DNA from: Planctomonas psychrotolerans
GTDB lineage: Bacteria > Actinomycetota > Actinomycetes > Actinomycetales > Microbacteriaceae
NCBI RefSeq assembly: GCF_008642235.1
Contig: NZ_SJEV01000001.1
Coordinates: 2,498,400-2,562,399, forward strand
DNA: 64,000 bases
Direction of reading: 5' to 3'
Shown: positions 54,941 to 64,000 of the stretch, one piece after another
How positions within the stretch are numbered: the stretch's first letter is position 1
How the letters are laid out: every line of letters starts with the position of its first letter
Program-made: the position numbers and the translations under genes
Notes under the pieces: generated by a model
The model's input: only the letters and a program-made list of their open reading frames with translations
Told to the model about the DNA's origin: nothing
Databases searched by the model: none

Positions 54941-55315
54941 CTACTGCGTGGGCTGCAGCTGCGGGCACTCGAAGGGCTGGCCCTGGAACGTGACGGTCTC
55001 ACCCGGCCGGTTCTGGCACAGCTCGAGAAGCTCGACACTCGCACCCGTGAGCGCGACGATGGCGATCGTCAGTAGGACGGTACCGATGGTGACGAGGATG
55101 CCGATGATGATGCCGGCGATGGCCAGACCGTTCTTGTGGCCTGCCTTCCGGGATTTCACCAGTCCGACGATGCTGAGGATGACGCCCACGATCGACAGGA
55201 ACGGGAAGAAGGCGAGGATGAAACCGACGATTCCCCACACCTTGCCGGGGTTCTCCGCCGGGCGGCCGGGCTGACCGTTCGCCGGGTATGGCTGGTTCTG
55301 CGGTGGGTAGGACAT
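54941..55315 (-). CDS. DUF4190-like small membrane protein
   Basis: A 124-residue protein: a Pro/Gln/Tyr-rich cytoplasmic start (MSYPPQNQPYPANGQPGR), two hydrophobic helices (VWGIVGFILAFFPFLSIVGVILSIVGLV and AIAGIIIGILVTIGTVLLTIAIVAL), and a short exported tail with two Cys (LCQNRPG and FECPQL). This is the common DUF4190 type. The function is unknown. It sits on the minus strand inside the argS/lysA region, breaking the plus-strand cluster. Confidence 0.82.
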   Translation of the reverse strand: MSYPPQNQPYPANGQPGRPAENPGKVWGIVGFILAFFPFLSIVGVILSIVGLVKSRKAGHKNGLAIAGIIIGILVTIGTVLLTIAIVALTGASVELLELCQNRPGETVTFQGQPFECPQLQPTQ

Positions 55316-55495
55316 GAATTCCTCTCGGTGGGGGGACGGCCGGGCACCGTCGGCAGATCTTCAACCTAGCGATCCGCATCGCGGGAGGCGACGCCCCACT
55401 CCGCGGGCCGATTGCACGAGCGCCGAAACCGCTTGCGCCGTCCGGGTCCCGTCGTGCCCGGCGTCATCTGGCGCGGGCGGCAGGTCGCCCTTCGC

Positions 55496-55501
55496 TAGAA
55501 T
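55496..55501 (+). promoter_or_regulatory. Possible -10 box of the lysA operon
   Basis: TAGAAT lies 81 nt before GTG 55583. No convincing -35 is seen 17 bp upstream, and no riboswitch or T-box structure could be recognised in the leader. The rest of 55316-55582 holds no gene. Confidence 0.4.
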
Positions 55502-55582
55502 CGCCGGGACAGATAGTCCATCGGCCCTGCCGGACCGTTCGCGTCCCGGTTGCCTTACCCGCCCCGAAACTCGAGGGAATCC

Positions 55583-57100
55583 GTGTTCGACAGCCCCCTT
55601 GCTCCCGACTGGCTACGTGCTCCCGACGACGCCAATGCGCTGCCCGCGCCGGTGTGGTCCCGGAACGCGGTCCGGGCCGTGAGCGGTGAGCTCGAGATCG
55701 CCGGTGTGCCGGCATCCGCGCTGGCGGCCGAGTTCGGCACCCCCGTCTTCGTGATCGACGAGGCCGACGTGCGGGAGCGCGCGGAACGCGCGGCGACCTC
55801 GTTCGTCCGGGAGTTCGAGCGAGTCGGGTCGTCGGCCCGCGTGTACTACGCGGCGAAGGCGTTCCTCTGCACCGAGGTGGCGCGCTGGGTGACCGAAGCG
55901 GGGCTCAACATCGATGTCGCCAGCGGCGGAGAGCTCGCCGTCACGCTCGCTGCCGGGGTCGATGCCACGCGCCTGGTGCTGCACGGCAACAACAAGTCGT
56001 TGGCCGAACTCGACCGCGCGGTGTCGGTCGGCATCGGGACGATCGTGCTCGACAGCCTGCTCGAGATCAACCGGGTGGCCGAGGTCGCAGCCCGGCACGG
56101 GGTGCGGCAGGCGGTGCGCCTGCGCGTGAACAGCGGCGTGCACGCGAGCACCCACGAGTACCTCGCCACCGCCCGCGAGGATCAGAAGTTCGGTGTGCCG
56201 CTTTCCGAGGTCGAGGACGCGGTCGCCCGCATCCGGTCGCACGACTCGCTCGACTTCCTCGGCCTGCACTCGCACATCGGCTCCCAGATCTTCGACACCG
56301 ACGGCTTCGTGGAGGCCGCTGCCCGGTTGCTCGGCGTGCACGCGCGCCTGCTGTCGTCGGGCCCGGTGCCGGAGCTCAACCTCGGCGGCGGGTTCGGGAT
56401 CGCCTACACCTCGGTCGACACCCCCGCTCCCATCGAGCACATCGCCGCGAGGTTCGCGGACATCGTGCGGTCGGAGTGCGCCGCGCTCGGTATCCCCGTG
56501 CCCGTGGTCGCCGTGGAGCCCGGCCGGTCCATCATCGGTCCCTCCACCACCACCCTCTACACCGTGGGGATGATCAAGGACGTCGAGGTGACGCTTCCGG
56601 CCGCATCCGGCGTCGTCGCAGATCCGGCGCCCGCCCCGACCGCCGTACGCAAGTACGTGAGCGTCGACGGCGGGATGAGTGACAACGTGCGCCCCGCCCT
56701 GTACGGAGCGGACTACTCGGTGCGTCTCGCCAACCGCTCGTCCGATGTCGAGCCGGTTCTCGTGCGCATCGCGGGCAAGCACTGCGAGAGCGGCGACATC
56801 GTGGTGCACGCCGACTACCTGCCGGGCGATGTGGCACCGGGTGATCTCGCCGCGGTCCCCGCCACCGGCGCGTACTGCTGGTCGCTCGCGAGCAACTACA
56901 ACTATCTGACCCGCCCGCCCGTCGTCGCGGTGCGGGACGGCGTCGCCCGCGCCATCGTGCGCGGCGAGACCGAGCAGGATCTGCTGTCCCGCGACCTCGG
57001 CATCACCTCCGACACCCGCGCTGCAGCGTCGCCCCCCGCGACGTCGGCACAGGATGCCCGAACGGCACCGGGTGCGACCTCTGCGAAGGACGCCTCATGA
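55583..57100 (+). CDS. lysA: Diaminopimelate decarboxylase
   Basis: A 505-residue PLP enzyme of the alanine-racemase-fold decarboxylases that converts meso-diaminopimelate to lysine. The PLP-binding Lys is in YYAAKAFLC near residue 93; [33 protein letters not shown] and CESGDI follow, and the final Tyr is in SNYNYL. The C-terminal ~30 residues are a low-complexity Ala/Thr tail. GTG 55583 has GAGGGA 5 nt upstream; a TTG at 55550 is a weaker choice. Its end overlaps hom in an ATGA. Confidence 0.95.
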   Translation: MFDSPLAPDWLRAPDDANALPAPVWSRNAVRAVSGELEIAGVPASALAAEFGTPVFVIDEADVRERAERAATSFVREFERVGSSARVYYAAKAFLCTEVARWVTEAGLNIDVASGGELAVTLAAGVDATRLVLHGNNKSLAELDRAVSVGIGTIVLDSLLEINRVAEVAARHGVRQAVRLRVNSGVHASTHEYLATAREDQKFGVPLSEVEDAVARIRSHDSLDFLGLHSHIGSQIFDTDGFVEAAARLLGVHARLLSSGPVPELNLGGGFGIAYTSVDTPAPIEHIAARFADIVRSECAALGIPVPVVAVEPGRSIIGPSTTTLYTVGMIKDVEVTLPAASGVVADPAPAPTAVRKYVSVDGGMSDNVRPALYGADYSVRLANRSSDVEPVLVRIAGKHCESGDIVVHADYLPGDVAPGDLAAVPATGAYCWSLASNYNYLTRPPVVAVRDGVARAIVRGETEQDLLSRDLGITSDTRAAASPPATSAQDARTAPGATSAKDAS

Positions 57101-58428
57101 TCGAATACCGAAATCTGCGGGTCGCCCTGCTCGGCGCCGGTTCCGTGGGCGCTCAGGTGGCTACCCTGCTGCTCGAGCACGGCGACGAGCTCGCCCAGCG
57201 CGTCGGAGCGAGCCTCGAGCTGGTCGGCATCGCCGTGCGCGACGTCGACGCGGTGCGCACCGCGGAACTGCCGAAGCATCTGTTCACCACGGACGCCGAG
57301 TCGCTCATCCTCGGTTCGGACATCGTGATCGAACTGATGGGCGGCCTGGAGCCGGCGCGCAGCTACGTGCTGCAGGCCATCCGCTCGGGCGCCGACGTGA
57401 TCACCGCGAACAAGGCGATGCTCGCCAACCACGGGCCGGAGCTGTTCGACGCCGCCGAGCAGGTCGGCGCCCAGCTGTACTACGAAGCCGCCGTCGCCGG
57501 GGCCATTCCGATCATCCGGCCGCTGCGGGACAGCCTCGCGGGAGACCGGGTCCAGCGCATCCTCGGCATCGTGAACGGCACCACCAACTTCATCCTCGAC
57601 CGCATGGACCGGGAGAGCGTGGGACTCGACGAGGCGCTCGCCGTCGCCACGGAGCTGGGCTACGCCGAGGCCGATCCCACCGCCGACATCGAGGGCTACG
57701 ACGCCGCGCAGAAGGCCGCCATCCTCGCGAGCCTCGCCTTCCACACCACCGTGCCCGTCGAGGCCGTGCACCGCGAGGGCATCACGAAGCTGACGAGCGC
57801 CGAGATCGACGCCGCCCGGAAGGCCGGATACGTGGTGAAGCTTCTGGCGATCTGCGAGCGCCTCGTCGACCCGGACACCGGCGCCGACGGCGTGTCCGCT
57901 CGCGTCTACCCCGCCCTCGTCGACCGCGATCACCCGCTCGCCGCGGTGCACGGCGCGAACAACGCGGTGTTCGTCGAGGCGGAGGCCGCGGGAAGCCTCA
58001 TGTTCTACGGCGCGGGCGCGGGCGGCATCGAGACGGCCTCGGCCGTGCTCGGCGACCTGGTCTCGGCCGCGCGACGGCATGTCGTCGGTGGGCCCGGCGT
58101 GGCGGAATCGACCCACGCCAACCTGCCCGTGCTGCCCATCGGGAGCATCACCACCCGGTACCAGATCGCCCTGCAGGTCACGGACCAGCCCGGCGTGCTC
58201 GCCGCCATTGCGCGCATCTTCAGCGAGCACGGCGTCTCGGTCGAAGCGCTGGAGCAGACCGTGCGACACCACGGGCCCGGCGGCGTGGTCGCCGACTCGC
58301 CCACCGCTACCCTTGTCATTGGCACGCACGCTGCCACCGAGGCCGCACTGGCCGCAACCGTCGCCGCCGTGGCGGCGAGCGATGTGGTGGCGGCCGTGAC
58401 GAGTGTCCTCCGAGTAGAAGGAGCCTGA
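57097..58428 (+). CDS. hom: Homoserine dehydrogenase
   Basis: A 443-residue enzyme that reduces aspartate semialdehyde to homoserine with NAD(P)H, the branch leading to threonine and methionine. The Rossmann motif is [13 protein letters not shown], the catalytic region is [14 protein letters not shown] with [28 protein letters not shown] (Lys in AQKAAI), and a C-terminal ACT domain, [22 protein letters not shown], starts near residue 350, consistent with threonine feedback. It overlaps lysA by ATGA and thrC by TGATG. Confidence 0.96.
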   Translation: MIEYRNLRVALLGAGSVGAQVATLLLEHGDELAQRVGASLELVGIAVRDVDAVRTAELPKHLFTTDAESLILGSDIVIELMGGLEPARSYVLQAIRSGADVITANKAMLANHGPELFDAAEQVGAQLYYEAAVAGAIPIIRPLRDSLAGDRVQRILGIVNGTTNFILDRMDRESVGLDEALAVATELGYAEADPTADIEGYDAAQKAAILASLAFHTTVPVEAVHREGITKLTSAEIDAARKAGYVVKLLAICERLVDPDTGADGVSARVYPALVDRDHPLAAVHGANNAVFVEAEAAGSLMFYGAGAGGIETASAVLGDLVSAARRHVVGGPGVAESTHANLPVLPIGSITTRYQIALQVTDQPGVLAAIARIFSEHGVSVEALEQTVRHHGPGGVVADSPTATLVIGTHAATEAALAATVAAVAASDVVAAVTSVLRVEGA

Positions 58429-59507
58429 TGGCCCACCAGTGGCGCGGAGTCCTCCGCGAATACGCCGACCGCCTGAACATTTCGGATGCGACACCGATCG
58501 TCACTCTCGGCGAGGGCGGCACGCCCCTCATTCCCGCGCCCGCCCTGTCGGCGCGCACCGGGGCGAAGGTGTGGGTCAAGTACGAAGGAATGAACCCCAC
58601 CGGCTCGTTCAAGGACCGCGGTATGACGATGGCGATCTCCAAGGCCGTCGAGCACGGGGCGAAAGCCGTCATCTGCGCCTCCACCGGCAACACCTCCGCG
58701 TCGGCGGCGGCCTACGCCACGCACGCGGGCATCACGGCCGCCGTGCTCGTGCCCGAGGGCAAGATCGCCATGGGCAAGCTCAGCCAGGCGATCGCGCACA
58801 ACGCGGAGCTGCTGCAGGTGCAGGGCAACTTCGACGACTGCCTCGACATCGCTCGGGACCTCGCGGAGAACTACCCGGTGCACCTCGTGAACTCGGTCAA
58901 CCCGGACCGCATCGAGGGCCAGAAGACCGGCGCCTTCGAGGTCGTCGAAGTGCTCGGCGACGCCCCGGACTTCCACTTCATCCCGGTGGGGAACGCCGGC
59001 AACTACACCGCGTACACGCGCGGCTACACCGAGGACCTCGCGGCGGGCAACAGCACCAGACTGCCCCGCATGTTCGGCTTCCAGGCGGCGGGGAGCGCCC
59101 CGATCGTGAACGGCGAGATCGTGCGGAACCCCGACACCATCGCCAGCGCCATCCGCATCGGCAACCCCGCGTCGTGGAAGTTCGCCATCGAAGCCCGTCA
59201 GTCGACGGACGGTTATTTCGGTGCGATCCCCGACGCGCAGATCCTCGAGGCCCACCGCATCCTCTCCGCCGAGGTCGGCATCTTCGTGGAGCCCGCATCG
59301 GCGATCAGCGTCGCGGGCCTGCTCGAGCGCTCCGACGCGGGTGCGATCCCGGCCGGCGCCACCGTGGTGCTCACGGTTACCGGGCACGGCCTGAAGGACC
59401 CGCAGTGGGCTCTTCGCGCGGCCGACGGCAGCGAGGTCGCCCCGAAGATCGTCCCGGTGGACACCGCCGAGGTGGCCAGCGTGCTCGGCCTGGGCGCAGA
59501 ACGGTGA
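58428..59507 (+). CDS. thrC: Threonine synthase
   Basis: A 359-residue PLP enzyme that makes threonine from O-phosphohomoserine. The PLP Lys is in [15 protein letters not shown] near residue 60, [14 protein letters not shown] binds phosphate, and [12 protein letters not shown] and VTGHGLKDP follow. This is the shorter class I-like form common in Gram-positives. AGAAGGAG lies 4 nt before ATG 58428, which overlaps the hom stop by one base; the end overlaps thrB by GTGA. Confidence 0.96.
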   Translation: MAHQWRGVLREYADRLNISDATPIVTLGEGGTPLIPAPALSARTGAKVWVKYEGMNPTGSFKDRGMTMAISKAVEHGAKAVICASTGNTSASAAAYATHAGITAAVLVPEGKIAMGKLSQAIAHNAELLQVQGNFDDCLDIARDLAENYPVHLVNSVNPDRIEGQKTGAFEVVEVLGDAPDFHFIPVGNAGNYTAYTRGYTEDLAAGNSTRLPRMFGFQAAGSAPIVNGEIVRNPDTIASAIRIGNPASWKFAIEARQSTDGYFGAIPDAQILEAHRILSAEVGIFVEPASAISVAGLLERSDAGAIPAGATVVLTVTGHGLKDPQWALRAADGSEVAPKIVPVDTAEVASVLGLGAER

Positions 59508-60460
59508 CGATCGCCACGGAGAGCCCCGCCATCCTCGCCGGGCGATCGGTGCACGTGAAGGTGCCCGCCACGACGGCGAATCTCGGCCCGGGGTTCGACA
59601 CGCTCGGCCTAGCCCTCGCGCTGTACGACGAACTCGACGTGACCGTGCGGGACGAGCCCGGCGCGACCGTCGAGGTCCACGGCGTGGGGGAGGGCGAGGT
59701 CCCGACCGACGAGACGAATCTCGTCGTCACCGCCATCGCGCACACCTTCGCCGCCGTCGGCGTACCGATGCCGGGTGTTCACCTGGTGGCGCGCAACTCC
59801 ATCCCGCACGGTCGGGGCATGGGATCGTCGGGTGCGGCCATCGTGTCGGGGATCATGGCGGCGAAGGGCCTTCTCGAGGGCATCGTCGATATCGACGCCA
59901 ACAATCTGCTGCGGCTCGCCACCGAGATGGAGGGCCATCCCGACAACGTCGCGCCGGCTCTCTTCGGCGGTCTGACGATCGCCTGGGTGACACCCGAGGG
60001 ACCGCAGCACAAGAAGCTCATGGTGCACCGCGGTGTCTCGCCGCTGGTGTTCGTGCCCGAGGCCACGATGTCCACGGCCCTCGCCCGCAGCCTGCAGCCG
60101 GAGTCGGTGCCGCACGAGGATGCGATCTTCAACGTGTCGCGTTCGGCGCTGCTGATCGCCGCCCTCATCCAGAGCCCGGAGCTGCTGCTCGCGGCCACCG
60201 AGGACCGCCTGCACCAGGACTATCGTGCGGCAGCGATGCCGGAGACGAATGGCCTGATCACGATGCTGCGCGAACACGGCCTGGCCGCGGTGGTGTCGGG
60301 CGCGGGACCCTCGCTCCTCGTGCTCGGAAGCGATCCGAGCCAGCGCCTGACGGCCGCGGAACTCGTTTCCCGACACGCCGAAACACCGTGGCAGGCGCTC
60401 ATGCTGGCCGTGGACTTCAAAGGTGCTACAGTGATTTTGCATCCGGAAGTAACCGGGTAA
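59504..60460 (+). CDS. thrB: Homoserine kinase
   Basis: A 318-residue GHMP-family kinase that phosphorylates homoserine. The first motif is [20 protein letters not shown] near residue 16. The ATP-binding motif is [17 protein letters not shown] near residue 100, [16 protein letters not shown] carries the adenosine contact, and [13 protein letters not shown] is the third motif. GTG 59504 overlaps the thrC stop as GTGA. The order hom-thrC-thrB is the usual actinobacterial one. The gene ends 292 nt before rho. Confidence 0.96.
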   Translation: MTIATESPAILAGRSVHVKVPATTANLGPGFDTLGLALALYDELDVTVRDEPGATVEVHGVGEGEVPTDETNLVVTAIAHTFAAVGVPMPGVHLVARNSIPHGRGMGSSGAAIVSGIMAAKGLLEGIVDIDANNLLRLATEMEGHPDNVAPALFGGLTIAWVTPEGPQHKKLMVHRGVSPLVFVPEATMSTALARSLQPESVPHEDAIFNVSRSALLIAALIQSPELLLAATEDRLHQDYRAAAMPETNGLITMLREHGLAAVVSGAGPSLLVLGSDPSQRLTAAELVSRHAETPWQALMLAVDFKGATVILHPEVTG

Positions 60461-60752
60461 TCGCCTACGCGATACCCGTAATACTCACTCCCTCAACGAC
60501 GTTCCCGCTCCTCGCGAGCGGTAACTCTCGAGTCGTGGACAAGGGTGGAACTGGAGTCCGACGAATTCCTCGGGCACGTTCCTCGACCGGCACCGGAAAG
60601 CAATTCGAATTCATTCATTTGCCGTCGCCATTGCCATGTATCGGCACACCCGTGTCCGACACCAGCGCCCGAATTCTTCGCCGCTAGCAGTGAATGCGAC
60701 CAGCTCTCCACCGGAACATGAGATTTCCGGTTAGGGGAAAGGAACCCTCCTC
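60461..60752 (+). other. rho leader region
   Basis: 292 bp with lower GC than its surroundings and no supported gene. A small hairpin, CCGCTC-CTCGC-GAGCGG (60505-60521), lies near its start. GGGGAAAGGA precedes the rho start. Long leaders before rho are known to allow Rho autoregulation by transcription termination; this is inference here. Confidence 0.45.
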
Positions 60753-63134
60753 GTGACCACAGTCAGCACCCACCCATCCCACACCTCCACGCAGGCCGAC
60801 CTCGTGCGTCTGCGCGTGTCGGACCTCCAGGGCCTCGCCAACGAGCTCGGAATCCCCGGGGCGTCGAAGCTCCGCAAGGGCGAGCTCGTCGACGCGATTC
60901 TCGCGGCACAGAACTCGGCCGACTCCGCCGGCGCCGATGCGACCATCGGCACCACCGCCCCCGCTGGCGTGGCGCAGGAGCCCGAAACGGTCGAGCAGCC
61001 TGCAGTGTCGCAGCCGGTCGAGGTACCCGTGCTCTCCGAGACGCAGGCGCCCGGTCTGTCCGACACGTCGGAGGGTGCGCCCGTCGTGCCCGCCACCGCC
61101 GCGCCGGAAGCCGCCGCCCCGTCCGATGCGCCGCCCGCGACCCGTCGACGCGCGTCGCGTCGGGTCACCACCGCCATCACCACCGCCGTGCCGACCGAGG
61201 AGACCGCCGAGTCGGCTCCCCAGGCGGACGAGACTGCCACCGCGCAGGCCCCGAGCACCGGGAAGTCGGGTGACACCCAGCAGTCCGGAAGCACCGAACA
61301 GTCTGCCAGCACCGAGCAGTCTGCCGGCACCGAGCAGGCGCCGTCCCCGCAGTCCGATGGGCAGCAGTCCGATGGGCAGCAGTCAGAAGGCCAGCAGTCC
61401 GGTGATCGTCGGGGTCGTGGCCGCAACTCCCGTTCGCGCAACACCGAGTCCGCCGACACGCAGTCCGGCGCCGAGACGGCCCGCGATTCCGATGGCGCCG
61501 GCCGAGGCGACTCCGCCGACGCCGAAACCGGTACCGAGCAGCGTGAGGGTGGACGCGGTCGCAACCGGAACCGCAACCGCAACAAGCAGGACCGGTCGGA
61601 GAACGCCCAGAACCGTCAGCAGGACGGGAACCGCCAGCAGGACGGCGGCGCTCAGAACCGGCAGCAGGACAACAACGGCCAGAACCGCCAGCAGGACGGC
61701 GGCGCTCAGAACCGCCAGCAGGACAACAACGGTCAGAACCGCCAGCAGGATGGCGCGGCTCGGCAGGACAACCGCTTCGAGGGTGACTCGGGTGCGCAGA
61801 ACGAGAACGACAACGACGGTGATGGCGGCCGCGCCGGTCGCAACAACCGCGACGGTGGACGCGACCAGAGCGGCCGCAACCGCTACCGCGACCGCAAGCG
61901 CGGCGGCCGTGGCCCGGCGGGCGACGAGTTCGAGCCGGAGCTGTCGGAGGACGACGTGCTGCTGCCCGTCGCCGGCATCCTCGACGTGCTGGACAACTAC
62001 GCTTTCGTGCGCACGAGCGGATACCTGCCCGGTACGAACGACGTGTACGTGTCGCTCGGCCAGGTGAAGAAGTACAACCTCCGCAAGGGCGACGCGGTGG
62101 TCGGATCGATCCGCCAGCCGCGCGAGAACGAGAACAGCGGACGCCAGAAGTACAACGCGATCGTGAAGATCGACTCGATCAACGGGCTTCCGCCCGAGGA
62201 GTCGGCGAACCGCGTCGAGTTCGGCAAGCTCACCCCGCTGTACCCGCAGGAGCGCCTCCGTCTCGAGAGCGAGTCGAACAAGCTGACCACCCGCATCATC
62301 GACCTCGTGTCGCCGATCGGCAAGGGTCAGCGCGGCCTCATCGTCTCGCCGCCGAAGGCGGGCAAGACGCTGGTGCTGCAGGCCATCGCCAACGCCATCG
62401 CCACCAACAACCCCGAGGTGCACCTCATGGTCGTGCTGGTCGACGAGCGACCCGAAGAGGTCACCGACATGCAGCGCACGGTGAAGGGCGAGGTCATCGC
62501 CTCCACCTTCGACCGTCCTGCCGAGGATCACACCACCGTCGCCGAGCTCGCGATCGAGCGCGCCAAGCGCCTCGTCGAGCTGGGTCACGATGTGGTCGTG
62601 CTGCTCGACTCGATCACGCGCCTCGGTCGTGCCTACAACCTCGCGGCACCGGCGTCGGGTCGCATCCTCTCCGGTGGCGTCGACTCGTCGGCGCTGTACC
62701 CGCCGAAGCGCTTCTTCGGGGCCGCGCGCAACATCGAGCACGGCGGGTCGCTCACGATCCTCGCCACGGCGCTCGTGGAGACCGGATCCAAGATGGACGA
62801 GGTGATCTTCGAGGAGTTCAAGGGCACCGGCAACATGGAGCTCCGCCTCTCCCGTGCACTCGCCGACAAGCGGATCTTCCCGGCGGTGGACGTGAACGCG
62901 TCCGGCACCCGCCGCGAGGAGATGCTGATGGGATCCGACGAGGTGAAGGTGACGTGGAAGCTGCGTCGCGCCCTCGCCGGTGTCGAGCAGCAGCAGGCGC
63001 TCGAGATCGTGCTCAGCCGCCTCAAGGAGACGTCGTCCAACGTCGAATTCCTGATGAAGGTGCAGCAGTCGATGCCGGCCGGCAACGGGCAGAGCAACCA
63101 CAGCAGCGGTCACGCCGCCCACGAAAAGGGCTGA
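60753..63134 (+). CDS. rho: Transcription termination factor Rho with long N-terminal insertion
   Basis: A 793-residue hexameric RNA helicase that terminates transcription. Residues 12-52 are the Rho_N helical cap (LVRLRVSDLQGLANELGIPG). Residues ~55-392 are a hydrophilic insertion: acidic Ala/Pro/Glu, then SDGQQ and STEQS repeats, Arg/Gly-rich runs, and NRQQD repeats (about 286-337). The normal core starts near 393: the cold-shock RNA-binding domain (AGILDVLDNYAFVRTSGYLPG), Walker A in SPPKAGKTLVLQ, Walker B in VVVLLDSITRLGRAYN, and the SALYPPKRFFGAARNIEHGG region. E. coli Rho has 419 residues. GTG 60753 follows AAAGGAACCC. Confidence 0.95.
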   Translation: MTTVSTHPSHTSTQADLVRLRVSDLQGLANELGIPGASKLRKGELVDAILAAQNSADSAGADATIGTTAPAGVAQEPETVEQPAVSQPVEVPVLSETQAPGLSDTSEGAPVVPATAAPEAAAPSDAPPATRRRASRRVTTAITTAVPTEETAESAPQADETATAQAPSTGKSGDTQQSGSTEQSASTEQSAGTEQAPSPQSDGQQSDGQQSEGQQSGDRRGRGRNSRSRNTESADTQSGAETARDSDGAGRGDSADAETGTEQREGGRGRNRNRNRNKQDRSENAQNRQQDGNRQQDGGAQNRQQDNNGQNRQQDGGAQNRQQDNNGQNRQQDGAARQDNRFEGDSGAQNENDNDGDGGRAGRNNRDGGRDQSGRNRYRDRKRGGRGPAGDEFEPELSEDDVLLPVAGILDVLDNYAFVRTSGYLPGTNDVYVSLGQVKKYNLRKGDAVVGSIRQPRENENSGRQKYNAIVKIDSINGLPPEESANRVEFGKLTPLYPQERLRLESESNKLTTRIIDLVSPIGKGQRGLIVSPPKAGKTLVLQAIANAIATNNPEVHLMVVLVDERPEEVTDMQRTVKGEVIASTFDRPAEDHTTVAELAIERAKRLVELGHDVVVLLDSITRLGRAYNLAAPASGRILSGGVDSSALYPPKRFFGAARNIEHGGSLTILATALVETGSKMDEVIFEEFKGTGNMELRLSRALADKRIFPAVDVNASGTRREEMLMGSDEVKVTWKLRRALAGVEQQQALEIVLSRLKETSSNVEFLMKVQQSMPAGNGQSNHSSGHAAHEKG
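61608..61763 (+). repeat. N/Q-rich repeat block within rho
   Basis: Encodes about seven copies of NRQQD with DGGAQ or NNGQ linkers; a 54-bp composite unit occurs about twice. It lies inside the unstructured insertion, upstream of the RNA-binding domain. Confidence 0.85.
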
Positions 63135-63137
63135 TCC

Positions 63138-64000
63138 GTGTTCGAGTCAGTGAGCACGTTGCTGGCCGAGCACGAGGATCTCCAGAACCAGCTTGCCGAT
63201 CCTGAGCTGCACGGGGACCCGGTTCGGTCGAAGCGGGTCAACCGGCGCTACGCCGAGCTGAGCCGCATCGTCGCCGCGTACAACGAGTGGCGCGCCCTCC
63301 AGGACGATCTCGAGGCTGCGCGCGAACTCGGCGCGGAGGACCCGGCGTTCGCCGCCGAGATCCCCGCACTCGAAGAGGCACTGGTTCCCGCGCAGGAGCG
63401 GCTCCGCCGACTCCTGATCCCGCGTGACCCCGACGATGCCCGCGACGTGATCATGGAGATCAAGATGGGGGAGGGCGGTGCGGAGTCCGCGCTGTTCGCC
63501 GCCGACCTGCTGCGCATGTACCTGCATTTCGCCGAGTCCAAGCGGTGGAAGACGGAGATCCTCAGCCAGACCGTCAGCGACCTGGGTGGGTACAAGGACG
63601 TGCAGGTCGCCATCAAGGGCAGCTCGAACGACCCCGCGCAGGGCGTGTGGGCGCACCTCAAGTACGAGGGCGGGGTGCACCGCGTGCAGCGCGTGCCCGC
63701 GACCGAGTCGCAGGGCCGCATCCACACCTCCGCCGCCGGAGTGCTCGTGATCCCCGAGGTCGACGAGCCCGAAGAGGTCGACATCAGCCCGAACGACTTG
63801 AAGATCGACGTGTACCGGTCGAGCGGCCCGGGTGGCCAGTCGGTGAACACCACCGACTCCGCCGTGCGCATCACCCACCTTCCGACCGGAATCGTGGTGG
63901 CCATGCAGAACGAGAAGAGCCAGCTGCAGAACCGCGAGGCGGGGATGCGCGTGCTGCGTGCCCGCGTGCTCGCCAAGCAGCAGGAGGAGATCGACGCCGA
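63138..64000 (+). CDS. prfA: Peptide chain release factor 1 (cut by window end)
   Basis: The first ~287 codons of RF1, which reads UAA and UAG and triggers peptide release. [22 protein letters not shown] is the N-terminal helical domain; the stop-codon-reading region contains [20 protein letters not shown] with the RF1 Pro-Ala-Thr tripeptide; the peptidyl-transferase loop has [18 protein letters not shown]. About 70 residues at the C-terminus are missing beyond 64000. GTG 63138 is 3 nt after the rho stop, so rho and prfA are coupled. Confidence 0.96.
   Translation, partial: MFESVSTLLAEHEDLQNQLADPELHGDPVRSKRVNRRYAELSRIVAAYNEWRALQDDLEAARELGAEDPAFAAEIPALEEALVPAQERLRRLLIPRDPDDARDVIMEIKMGEGGAESALFAADLLRMYLHFAESKRWKTEILSQTVSDLGGYKDVQVAIKGSSNDPAQGVWAHLKYEGGVHRVQRVPATESQGRIHTSAAGVLVIPEVDEPEEVDISPNDLKIDVYRSSGPGGQSVNTTDSAVRITHLPTGIVVAMQNEKSQLQNREAGMRVLRARVLAKQQEEIDA

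Noticed and set aside
52690-55044. A 784-codon minus-strand frame opposite argS and the DUF2993 gene
   Set aside because: Antisense shadow; no conserved motif and no start signals.
55316-55582. Lysine riboswitch or T-box before lysA
   Set aside because: No matching stem-loop set, T-box sequence or terminator/antiterminator pair could be found in the leader.
60388-60687. 99-codon frame over the end of thrB and the rho leader
   Set aside because: It overlaps thrB in another frame, lacks a ribosome-binding site and shows no recognisable protein features.

Overview
The window is 64 kb of high-GC DNA from an actinobacterium. Microbacteriaceae is the likeliest family. The grounds are the gene order argS - DUF2993 - lysA - hom - thrC - thrB - rho - prfA, a Rho with a long hydrophilic insertion, SigE-type sigma factors, DUF222/HNH and LpqN-like proteins, many GTG starts, and many genes whose -10 box (TANNNT or a close variant) lies 6-7 nt before the start codon, the mark of leaderless mRNAs. 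I cannot name a genus. There is no prophage, integrase, transposase, CRISPR array or rRNA; it reads as ordinary chromosome with a few accessory genes.

Layout. 1-3 kb: SDR oxidoreductase, S51 peptidase, uracil-DNA glycosylase, GNAT. 3-5.3 kb: a GntR(YtrA)-ABC ATPase-permease operon with an operator palindrome over its promoter, divergent from an amidase. 6.8-9.4 kb: lipoprotein, TauE exporter, luciferase-like flavoprotein. 9.5-14.6 kb: iron-siderophore uptake (interacting protein, two permeases, ATPase, binding lipoprotein) with two DtxR/IdeR-type boxes. 14.6-19 kb: a palindromic repeat array, an HEAVH protein, a disulfide-type flavoprotein, CsbD with a strong terminator, crotonase, arginase-family protein. 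19-24.4 kb: envelope stress (PspA, TPM-domain protein with a Gly-rich tail, sigma factor with an exported partner, DUF1206). 24.7-29 kb: aspartate-less response regulator, two phosphatases, a hypothetical, a RecF/OLD-like ATPase. 29-35.5 kb: YchJ, DUF1992, MFS, desaturase, phosphotransferase, aldo/keto reductase, NIPSNAP. 35.5-38.8 kb: secreted GH43 enzyme and a kinase-fold protein with a repeat-expanded insert. 39-42.4 kb: GAF-GGDEF-EAL protein, PNPOx-like and AIM24 proteins. 42.5-45.3 kb: HNH/DUF222 protein, second repeat array, zinc metallopeptidase. 45.5-48.1 kb: a duplicated secreted beta-helix protein. 48-52.4 kb: DUF4383, RibD/DHFR-like, tRNA-Arg(CCG), pdxH, LpqN-like, a gamma-Glu hydrolase-type amidotransferase, a second lipoprotein. 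52.4-64 kb: argS, the aspartate-family amino-acid operon lysA-hom-thrC-thrB, rho, and prfA, which is cut by the window end.

How the parts work together. hom, thrC and thrB make threonine from aspartate semialdehyde, while lysA closes the lysine branch; all four are translationally coupled. The siderophore genes import ferric-siderophore and release the iron, under an iron repressor. PspA/TPM and the sigma factor with its exported partner look like envelope-stress modules. No single large undescribed system stands out. The most unusual items are the twin CCCGTAC palindromic direct repeats before the beta-helix gene, the two 23-bp hairpin arrays that keep one orientation relative to the gene they follow, the repeat-expanded insert in a phosphotransferase-fold protein, and the N/Q-repeat region of Rho.
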